Assembly (NCBI GenBank): GCA_900321775.1
Contig: ONXE01000045.1
Location: 1 to 12,265, forward strand
DNA length: 12,265 nt
From: an uncultured Bacteroidales bacterium
GTDB taxonomy: Bacteria > Bacteroidota > Bacteroidia > Bacteroidales > Paludibacteraceae
Direction of reading: 5' to 3'
Made by a program: the position numbers and the translations under genes. Below, in pieces: positions 6,409 through 12,265 of this stretch. Numbering within the stretch: the stretch's first letter is position 1; every line of letters begins with the position of its first letter. Below the pieces are notes generated by a model. It had not been told where the DNA came from and did not search any database. It worked only from the letters and a program-made list of their open reading frames with translations.

Positions 6409-8322
6409 TTACTTAACAACAGTACCAACTGCATCGTAAACAACGCCGTTCTTCTTGATGAAGAGTTTGCCGTTCTCGATGAACTTAACTGCAGTCTCGT
6501 TGCCCTCGATATTCTCGATGTTCGTGGCGGTCTCAATGATGCGAATACCAGGAGCTCCCTGGTTGGGAACAATCTCCTGACCTTCGATATGCAAATAAGC
6601 GTGGGTCGGAGTGATGGTTACCGAACCGTCCGCTACGACCTGGTGGAACATGTCGTCATCAAGCAGAACGAAGATATTCTTCCATGTCGGCTCGTTATTG
6701 TAAACATACGTATAGTTTCCCACGAGCTGACCACGTAAACCGGTGCCGTTCGGCTGAACCGGAGTAGTAGTAATTGAACCTTCTGCAACGAAGTTAACAG
6801 TAATTGTACCAACTGCAGCCGGTTTGATGATATAAGAGTGACCGGCTTCCAGATTTCCAACAACCGGATTAAGGGTGACCCCACTTTCACTTGCAGCGCC
6901 TACGGTATATGCCGTAGCGCCATCAATAGTTGCGTCAAACGGAGTGCAGAGGCTCTGATAGTGGGTATTGGCAGCAGCACGAACAAAGTTAGGTACGCTA
7001 ATCACCAAATCATTGGTTGCATAAGTGAACACAAACTCATAATCACCAGCAATGTCTACTAGAAGAAGGAAGTTCTTGCGGCCAGTAGTAAGTCCTTCCT
7101 TAGTGGTGTAGCGTCTGCTCATTTGATGTTTATCTCCTTCGTCGAACTCACCAGGACCGACAGAAAGCCACGAACCATCGCGAACAACCTTGAAGTCATA
7201 CCAGCCTGGCGTCAAAGAGATTGTACCGGAACAAGTGAGATGATTGGTGCCATCATCACTCAAAACATTGGCACTTGTACTCCAAGAGTTGAATTCGCCT
7301 GCAATAGAAACGGTCGGTATAACAACAGCCTCCCCAACCTTTGTGGCTACTGCGCTAACACCGTTATTACCTTGACTGAGATCGAAGGAAATTTCAATGT
7401 CATATATGCCAGCCTCCGAAATATTCAACTCATAGTTACTAGCCGGATAAGAAGGACTCCAAGCATGGTTAGTCACAACCTTAAATTCAATTGTTCCAAC
7501 AGGGAGTGTAACATCCTCTTTTGTGAGTGTGTAAACACCGGCATTCAAAACCATGTTGTTAGCTTCGTTATCAGTATCCCATGCGCTACCAAAGACAGCC
7601 GTCGAACTGCCGGCAACAGTGTAAACATTAGGTTCAAACTCGGCACTTATTGTCACTTCGCTATCCACCATTGTAAAGGTTTTTACGTTAGCGTTTTCAG
7701 TGTCCGAGATTTCTAATTCGTTTTCTATAGTAGCTGTATAGTAAACCTTTACGGACTTAATGCACCACGTTTTTCCGGCATTGTTTCCCGAACCGCTTAT
7801 TGTTACTGAAGTAGCATTGATATCGTTGATAGTAACTTTCGAAGAAGGATTATTTCCATCAAAAGATAATGTACCTTCCGAAACTGAAAGCATGTTATTT
7901 GTTCTAGAAGTACCCCACGTTGAAGTGAATTCAATTTTATTTATGAGGGTTGTCCCGTCTTTAGATGAAACAGTAAGCGTATTAGCTGTTCCAGGATTAT
8001 ATACACGCCAACCGTAGTTATTCGCTCCGATAGTTCCTACGCATTGGAATTTCGTGCCTGTAACAGTTGTTTGTGCATTCACAGAATTGAGAGTTTCGCT
8101 TGAGGTGGCTTGGGCTGCATACACTCCGCTGATGCTTTTGAGTTGATAGCCATCATCAGGCGTAGCGGTAAGCGTGATGGTTTCTCCGGCAGCAGCCGAA
8201 CTGGAAGACGCAACGACCGATCCGTGTGATGATTCATTGATGGTAATAGAATTGGTTGTTGCCCAACTCATTCCCACGCTTGCCGCGAGGGCAAGAAGAA
8301 TTGTTAAATAGATTTTTTTCAT
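6409..8322 (-). CDS. Secreted multimodular glycan-binding-like protein (InlB-like repeat, SusE/F-like modules)
   Basis: A 637-aa protein with signal peptide at residues 1-21 and no visible catalytic domain. Residues 24-66 look like the first half of a divergent InlB B-repeat (H-G-S-V-V, G-E-T-I-T-L-T-A-T-P-D-D-G-Y). Its second half (F-T-M-V-D-S-E-V-T-I-S-A-E-F) appears only at 216-229, with an inserted beta-rich domain between. Residues 233-330 resemble the X25/SusE-type starch-binding fold, and 335-445 form a second E-set-like module starting A-G-E-F-N-S-W. Residues 448-637 are shared with the 689-aa protein and end in a tail with N-G-K-L-F-I-K-K-N-G-V-V-Y-D. This suggests a surface-exposed glycan-binding protein with a C-terminal sorting tail, by inference. 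It lies between the 65-aa and 48-aa genes in one unit. Confidence 0.8.
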   Translation of the reverse strand: MKKIYLTILLALAASVGMSWATTNSITINESSHGSVVASSSSAAAGETITLTATPDDGYQLKSISGVYAAQATSSETLNSVNAQTTVTGTKFQCVGTIGANNYGWRVYNPGTANTLTVSSKDGTTLINKIEFTSTWGTSRTNNMLSVSEGTLSFDGNNPSSKVTINDINATSVTISGSGNNAGKTWCIKSVKVYYTATIENELEISDTENANVKTFTMVDSEVTISAEFEPNVYTVAGSSTAVFGSAWDTDNEANNMVLNAGVYTLTKEDVTLPVGTIEFKVVTNHAWSPSYPASNYELNISEAGIYDIEISFDLSQGNNGVSAVATKVGEAVVIPTVSIAGEFNSWSTSANVLSDDGTNHLTCSGTISLTPGWYDFKVVRDGSWLSVGPGEFDEGDKHQMSRRYTTKEGLTTGRKNFLLLVDIAGDYEFVFTYATNDLVISVPNFVRAAANTHYQSLCTPFDATIDGATAYTVGAASESGVTLNPVVGNLEAGHSYIIKPAAVGTITVNFVAEGSITTTPVQPNGTGLRGQLVGNYTYVYNNEPTWKNIFVLLDDDMFHQVVADGSVTITPTHAYLHIEGQEIVPNQGAPGIRIIETATNIENIEGNETAVKFIENGKLFIKKNGVVYDAVGTVVK

Positions 8323-8370
8323 ACTTTTAATTGTGTTTTTTTGATAATATTTTGTTGTTTGTTGTATACG

Positions 8371-8568
8371 TTAGGAAACCCTGTCCATTTGAATGAATTG
8401 CAGAGCTTCTTCCACGGTCATAGATTGGGCGTTTTCACACTCCTTTTTAGCACGCGTTACAGCCATTGCGACACGATACGCATGCTCCAATTCCATCAGT
8501 CTATTCCAACGGCGTGAAGCCATTCGAACGACTACACTACGTGATGTCCTTTCTAAAACTTGACACAT
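8371..8568 (-). CDS. Small hypothetical protein (65 aa), first gene of unit A
   Basis: An unrecognised 65-aa protein, highly charged and apparently helical, rich in Arg, Glu and Ala, with no signal peptide or membrane segment. It ends 48 bases before the start of the 637-aa gene. The main support is a perfect promoter (TTTG-N20-TACCTTTG) whose predicted transcript starts about 17 bases upstream of its ATG at 8568. An internal Met at residue 16 is an alternative start. A 13-codon reading frame starting at 8578 overlaps its beginning in another frame. It could be a small regulator or partner of the secreted protein, or merely leader sequence; unit B has no counterpart. Confidence 0.55.
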   Translation of the reverse strand: MCQVLERTSRSVVVRMASRRWNRLMELEHAYRVAMAVTRAKKECENAQSMTVEEALQFIQMDRVS

Positions 8569-8591
8569 ACACTTTCATTTTAATTGGGCGG

Positions 8592-8623
8592 CAAAGGTAG
8601 TGCTTTTTTTTGACATGACCAAA
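8592..8623 (-). promoter_or_regulatory. Consensus promoter of unit A
   Basis: On the minus strand, TTTG (8623-8620), exactly 20 bases, then TACCTTTG (8599-8592): a full match to the Bacteroidales consensus. Upstream at 8665-8683 lies the short dyad ACTTTTT-accgc-AAAAAGT, which could bind a regulator. Confidence 0.85.
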
Positions 8624-8727
8624 CATTTTGCAACAAAAAGTGCATTTTTCGGACGGTTAGTGCAACTTTTTACCGCAAAAAGTGGTTTTATCTGGAACAA
8701 AGGCGGGAAATTTGCGGTTACGACCAC

Positions 8728-8757
8728 AAAAAAAGCAGCGAGCCATAAGCCCGCTGC
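8728..8757 (-). terminator. Rho-independent terminator of secreted-protein unit B
   Basis: On the minus strand, GCAGCGGGC (8757-8749) pairs with GCTCGCTGC (8743-8735), 8 of 9 positions, around a 5-base loop, followed by seven T (8734-8728). It lies 29 bases after the stop of the 48-aa gene and upstream of the unit A promoter, separating the two units. Confidence 0.85.
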
Positions 8758-8786
8758 CAGTTTGAAAGAATTTCTCAACGAAATGA

Positions 8787-8933
8787 TTAGTCCCAAATGC
8801 TCTTACGACGCTCGGGTGCGTTAGCAACTGCACCGGGAGTGTTAATCGGCGAACCCATTTGAATACTGGTGGTAACAATATCGTTGTTGTTCATACGAAC
8901 AATCTGCAATTCTGCTTTATTATATGCTTTCAT
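8787..8933 (-). CDS. 48-aa conserved mini-protein, copy B
   Basis: A 48-residue protein from ATG at 8933 to TAA at 8787, 41 of 48 residues identical to copy A at 6209-6355. It starts M-K-A-Y-N-K-A-E-L-Q and ends E-R-R-K-S-I-W-D. Residues 3, 5, 6, 24, 25, 33 and 35 differ; the two flanking blocks are invariant. It follows the 689-aa secreted protein gene by 53 bp and is followed by a terminator, the same position as copy A. There is no hydrophobic segment, so it probably stays in the cytoplasm unless exported by a special route. Function unknown; the fixed position behind a surface-protein gene suggests a joint role. Confidence 0.8.
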   Translation of the reverse strand: MKAYNKAELQIVRMNNNDIVTTSIQMGSPINTPGAVANAPERRKSIWD

Positions 8934-8986
8934 ATTTCTCAAATTTAAAAAGTTCAACATCATTAATTCATAATTACAAATTGTCT

Positions 8987-11050
8987 TTATTTAACAATAG
9001 TACCAACGGCATCGTAAACAACGCCGTTCTTCTTGATGAAGAGTTGGCCGTTCTCGATGAACTTAACTGCAGTCTCGTTGCCCTCGACGTTCTGGATGTT
9101 GGTAGCGTTCTCGATGATACGGATACCAGGAGCACCCTGATTGGGAACAAGTTCATCACCTGCGATATGGAGGTATGCGCGAGTAGAAGTGATTGTGGCC
9201 GAACCACCTGCAATAACCTGATGGAACATGTCATCATCCTGAAGAACAAAGACATTCTTCCAAGTAGGTTCACTGTTATACACGTAAGTGTAGCTTTCGC
9301 TAAGTACACCATAAAGACCTGTTCCTTGAGATATCGGGAGAATAGGATCGCCTACAACACCATCACCAACCTTAGTGATAACCATATCAGCAGTCGGCTT
9401 AACGATATACGACTTACCTGCTACCAACATGGCAGGATCAATAGCGTTAATCGTAACGCCACCAGCGCTTGCTGCGGTTACTTCGTAAACGGTAGCATTG
9501 GTTATGCTTGCATTAAACGGAGCGCAAAGAGTCTGATAGTGTCCGTCATTGTTAACGCGAGTAAACGACTCAGCATAAGTAACCGACATCTGCTCGGAAG
9601 CAAAGTCATATTTGAACTCATAGAGGCCCGGGATGTCAATCTTGATTCCACAGTTATGGTCTGCATCCATATCCCAACCGGTGCAATTAGCGCGATCCAT
9701 GACACCTGTATTACCCTTCCAATTAGATGCATCATTGATACGAATGCGGTATTCATAGATACCTGGATTATCAAACTCAGCCTGTGCCATGCAGTATTCG
9801 TTGTTAATGTCGTTTAACATCACGAGAGGGTTAGTTCCCCAGTTCGTAAAGTTACCCAGCAATTCAACCTTCGGATAGAGGTAGGTTGCTATAACATTTA
9901 TCGCCTCAGGGACAGAAGTGTAAACAATTTCTACATTGTAGTAGCCTGCGCCGCTTGTCATTTTCCAATCGGGCTTTAGTTCATAATTATCATTCGGGAA
10001 AGCTGTCCAGGTATGATCTTTGCAAACCTTAAATTCCCACGTGGACGTACCATCATAATACACAGGACCACTTGTCCACCTATATACTCCTTCGAAATAT
10101 GTCATATCGTTTTGAGGATCATTGTTCGCCCAATCAATACCACACAACTCTTCATCACCTGCAACGGTACAAACCATCGGAGCCAAAGTAATGCTATTGA
10201 GCACAGCTTCTGACCATTGTGTGGCATTAGTGAGTTTCACTTTATAATTACCAGCAGCGGGTACAGTGATAGATCCGAGTTCTTTAACACCTGTATCCCA
10301 AGCCTGAGCTTCTGCCACTGCACCGATTTGAGTCGCGCCATCAGCAGAGAGGAGTGCTACGCCATAAGTGTGACCATTTGAAGCAGTATAGTCAATGGTA
10401 ACCTTGTAGTTGCCTGCTGCTGCAAAACTTACGTTCCAAGTAGCATATTCGCTATTGGCTGTAGAAGGGGTAAAAGCAATAGCGTTATTTACCACCGAAG
10501 CTCCGGAAGACAATTCTGCATAAGCCGGCTCCAATGTACCTGGCAAGTCAACAGAAACGCCTGAATAATCAGCCACGAAGATGATATCTTTGAGTTTCAT
10601 CGCCGACCATGCAATAGCAGCGTGTGCACGAACCTTGTAGTTGCCTGCCGTCAAATCACTCATATCTATGGAACCGGCAGCAAATTGTCCCTTATCGCCA
10701 GAATGGCCGTGGTAACTAAGTGATTTAACCACTTGATCAGATTGGTTGAGGAGGAAGATTTCTATGGTCCAACTGTTTGTGTTATAAACATCCACAGAGA
10801 CATTGTACTTAATCGGTTGAATCGTTACATCCCACCCTGCATAGAGGGCGGTGTCGTTAGAACTGTCATGAGCACCCATGTCGAGGTATGTTCCGGCATA
10901 GTCTTGCCCGTCTGCTATCACGAAGTCCGGCAAGTTATCGGAACGGAAACTTACGTTGTTGACATCCAGCGTTGCAGGAAGAACGACAGGGTCAGCATTA
11001 ACTGCGAATGCTACCAGCATTGCAGCAATAAAAGTAAAGATTTTTTTCAT
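8987..11050 (-). CDS. Secreted multimodular glycan-binding-like protein (tandem CBM-like and SusE/F-like modules)
   Basis: The protein has 687 residues from the ATG at 11050, which directly opens an M-K-K-I-F signal peptide. An ATG six bases upstream (11056) is the alternative; residue numbers here count from it. Signal peptide at 3-21. Residues 24-164 and 168-292 are two beta-sandwich modules resembling CBM6/35-type carbohydrate-binding domains (both contain a G-N-Y-K-V strand). Residues 296-392 are X25/SusE-like (T-W-E-F-K-V, N-D-N-Y-E-L). Residues 395-495 form an E-set-like module with L-L-G-N-F-T-N-W. Residues 498-689 are the constant region shared with the 637-aa protein, ending in N-G-Q-L-F-I-K-K-N-G. 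No catalytic domain is visible. Probably a secreted, surface-held polysaccharide-binding protein, followed by a 48-aa gene. Confidence 0.8.
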   Translation of the reverse strand: MKKIFTFIAAMLVAFAVNADPVVLPATLDVNNVSFRSDNLPDFVIADGQDYAGTYLDMGAHDSSNDTALYAGWDVTIQPIKYNVSVDVYNTNSWTIEIFLLNQSDQVVKSLSYHGHSGDKGQFAAGSIDMSDLTAGNYKVRAHAAIAWSAMKLKDIIFVADYSGVSVDLPGTLEPAYAELSSGASVVNNAIAFTPSTANSEYATWNVSFAAAGNYKVTIDYTASNGHTYGVALLSADGATQIGAVAEAQAWDTGVKELGSITVPAAGNYKVKLTNATQWSEAVLNSITLAPMVCTVAGDEELCGIDWANNDPQNDMTYFEGVYRWTSGPVYYDGTSTWEFKVCKDHTWTAFPNDNYELKPDWKMTSGAGYYNVEIVYTSVPEAINVIATYLYPKVELLGNFTNWGTNPLVMLNDINNEYCMAQAEFDNPGIYEYRIRINDASNWKGNTGVMDRANCTGWDMDADHNCGIKIDIPGLYEFKYDFASEQMSVTYAESFTRVNNDGHYQTLCAPFNASITNATVYEVTAASAGGVTINAIDPAMLVAGKSYIVKPTADMVITKVGDGVVGDPILPISQGTGLYGVLSESYTYVYNSEPTWKNVFVLQDDDMFHQVIAGGSATITSTRAYLHIAGDELVPNQGAPGIRIIENATNIQNVEGNETAVKFIENGQLFIKKNGVVYDAVGTIVK

Positions 11051-11303
11051 AATCATTGTGTTTTTGATTAATATTATGTTTTTTAATATTACATATTAAG
11101 TGCGATGGCGTTTGGAACCATTGCGACCGCAAAATTACTGCTTTTTGCGCAAAAAAGAACAACTCAAAAATATGCTATACAACATATTTTCGGAACAAAT
11201 GTCATAATTTACCCATTTTCAGCATGTTACGAAAGAGGTGATTGTTTCAAAATGTATTTCGTAACGTTTCGAACAAATGCGGTCCGAAAGGCTTTATTAT
11301 AAC
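11051..11303. promoter_or_regulatory. Upstream region of unit B with dyad symmetry
   Basis: This AT-rich, gene-free region lies between unit B and the third secreted-protein gene. A perfect 9-bp inverted repeat, GTTACGAAA (11226-11234) and TTTCGTAAC (11257-11265), has a 22-base spacer. A direct repeat of the type TTTCG(g)AACAAATG occurs at 11188-11201 and 11267-11279. These lie 50-140 bp upstream of the -7 element at 11137, where an activator could bind. The leader just before the ATG resembles that of the 637-aa gene. Confidence 0.5.
11130..11137 (-). promoter_or_regulatory. Candidate -7 promoter element of unit B
   Basis: TAATTTTG on the minus strand (11137-11130) fits TAnnTTTG. No good TTTG lies 19-21 bases further upstream; the nearest partial match is GTTG at 11163-11160 with a spacing of 22. 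A weak -33 would fit an activator-dependent promoter. The leader would be about 70 bases. Confidence 0.5.
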
Positions 11304-11346
11304 ATCACATACGGCTGCAACCAACAAAAGCTGCAGCCGTAGTGAT
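11304..11346 (-). terminator. Strong hairpin after the third secreted-protein gene
   Basis: ATCAC-A-TACGGCTGCA (11304-11319) pairs with TGCAGCCGTAGTGAT (11332-11346): 15 base pairs with one bulged A and a 12-base loop. It starts 11 bases after the restored stop codon at 11357. No long T tract follows on the minus strand, so it may stabilise or end the transcript rather than be a textbook terminator. Confidence 0.6.
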
Positions 11347-11356
11347 AAAAACAGCC

Positions 11357-12265
11357 TTATTTAACCATTGTTCCCAAGACAGTATAGGTTTCGCCGTTGA
11401 CACGGATGAGGACCTTGCCGTCGCGGATGAACTTCTGCGCCTGGGGTTCGTCGGTGACGTTCTGAAGAGAGGTAGGCATGTCGTCGGTAGAAGCGTACCA
11501 AAGGTTCTTGAAACAGTACGGCGTTTCCGCGTTGACGCGCCGCTGTTACCGTCATTGAAGATGATGTTCTGGCGGTTAATCGGCAACTCGTAGGCATAGA
11601 TAGGAAAGATGAACTCGGTGTTGGTAAGCGTCATCGGCTCGCCCGGCCAGGCAACAATCTGCGGATCCCAAGCATATGCATACACGTTCTCCCAGCCCCT
11701 ATCGTTCACGAAATACACGGTAATGGTAGGCATCACGGGGAAGGAGATGTCGAGTTTCTTCTCAGCGATGGTCCAGGTGAAGGTGTAATCGCCTTCCATA
11801 TCAATCTCGAGCCAGAACGTATTTTCGCCTGCTACATCCTCTATTCCGCTTGCGCTGGTTCTGTTGCGGTTGAAGGTGTACTTGCCGCCAACATAGTTGA
11901 TGATGTAAGCCACAGTGCCAACCTGCACTTTGAATCCGTAACCGTTGTTCTGATTCATGTCCAGATGTACGGTGCAGCTGGCTGTCAGTTCAGCCGAATC
12001 CGGAATGAGTTCGTTGCCGGTGTAGCCGTTCCACTCGCCGAGGATAGCCATATACGGCAGCCCTTGTGTGGGGAACCAGCGCGGGTCACCGATAGCGCTT
12101 CCATCAGCCGCAGCCGTGAGAGCAGGAGAGCCTTCGCCGAGGGTGAGGTCGCCAAGAGAAGGGTTAACGAAGAGCGGATCGCCGGTGATGCAAGCCGTAA
12201 CAGTCGGGCCATCGTAGAAACCAGCGGTGTTGTAAGAGAGGCAATGGTCAATCGTACCTGCCAAG
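11357..12265 (-). CDS. Secreted beta-helix/CBM26-like protein, 5'-truncated by window edge and frameshifted
   Basis: The N-terminus lies beyond the right edge. The first ~68 visible residues look like the last turns of a right-handed beta-helix (D-P-L-F-V-N-P, G-S-P-A-L, G-D-P-R-W), as in polysaccharide-lyase-like proteins. A middle module follows (about 70-165), then a CBM26-type starch-binding module (V-Y-F-V-N-D-R-G-W, A-W-P-G-E-P-M, N-I-I-F-N-D-G). The uninterrupted frame then turns into Arg/Ser/Thr-rich nonsense and runs to 11305. Moving to the next frame near 11531-11541 restores sense: N-A-E-T-P-Y-C-F, and finally K-F-I-R-D-G-K-V-L-I-R-V-N-G ending V-K at 11360, with stop at 11357. That end matches the tails of the 637- and 689-aa proteins. 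A one-base loss (real or an assembly error) is the simplest explanation. No 48-aa gene follows. Confidence 0.75.

Larger units (their letters stand above)
6157..6975 (-). repeat. Segmental duplication, copy A (constant tail, mini-gene, terminator)
   Basis: This segment corresponds to 8728-9559. It covers the last ~190 codons of the 637-aa gene, the 53-bp gap, the 48-aa gene and the terminator. The last 102 residues of the large proteins are about 83% identical, the mini-proteins 85% identical and their genes about 84% identical at DNA level, by hand count. Confidence 0.8.
8728..9559 (-). repeat. Segmental duplication, copy B (constant tail, mini-gene, terminator)
   Basis: Counterpart of 6157-6975. 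The distance from large-gene stop to mini-gene start is 53 bp in both copies, and the mini-genes and stop codons share a constant offset of 2578 bp. Similarity ends abruptly upstream of the constant tail, where the N-terminal modules differ. Confidence 0.8.

Noticed and set aside
8600..8824. 74-codon plus-strand frame across the unit A promoter
   Set aside because: It crosses a promoter and a terminator of the opposite strand and ends in the antisense of the 48-aa gene.
8924..9817. 297-codon plus-strand frame
   Set aside because: Antisense to the duplicated mini-gene and the 689-aa gene; no domain and no promoter.
11105..11302. 65-codon plus-strand frame in the unit B upstream region
   Set aside because: It overlaps promoter-like sequence and dyads, and shows no coding features or relatives in the window.

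Overview
The window looks like Bacteroidales chromosome. The reasons are the TTTG-N20-TAnnTTTG promoters (three at near-consensus spacing), two lipoprotein signal peptides, modular secreted SusE/F-like and CBM26-like proteins, an AAA_14/DUF4143 ATPase and A/T-rich low-complexity intergenic repeats. I cannot name the genus. No rRNA, tRNA, CRISPR array, transposase or integrase was seen.

Left part (1-4308): a divergent sugar-utilisation locus. On the minus strand, an amidohydrolase-2 lipoprotein is followed 53 bp later by a GH36-like (melibiase-type) lipoprotein. On the plus strand is a DeoR-family regulator. The 374-bp region between them holds a promoter in each direction and several TTCGAA palindromes that could be DeoR operators.

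Middle (4309-6147): a 483-bp region without a gene carries a 7-bp tandem array, a 95-bp repeat with a terminator hairpin, and a 53-bp tandem array that runs into a consensus promoter. An AAA_14/DUF4143 ATPase follows. One base after its stop codon, a second copy of the 95-bp repeat begins, so the ATPase module is bracketed by direct repeats.

Right part (6148-12265, all minus strand): two related transcription units and the end of a third secreted-protein gene. Unit A is promoter, 65-aa ORF, 637-aa secreted protein, 48-aa mini-protein, terminator. Unit B is promoter, 689-aa secreted protein, 48-aa mini-protein, terminator. The last ~190 residues of the two large proteins, the 53-bp gap, the 48-aa gene and the terminator are duplicated, while the N-terminal modules differ completely. 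The two 48-aa genes are not classical known genes; they are 85% identical and differ by 8 synonymous and 7 amino-acid-changing codons without indels, so they are very likely translated. The third protein (beta-helix end plus CBM26-like module) runs off the right edge. It appears frameshifted near 11531-11541, and the restored frame ends in the same kind of C-terminal tail as the other two.

The strongest candidate for something undescribed is this repeated pairing of a modular surface protein having a constant C-terminal tail with a conserved 48-aa mini-protein. The repeat-bracketed ATPase module is second.
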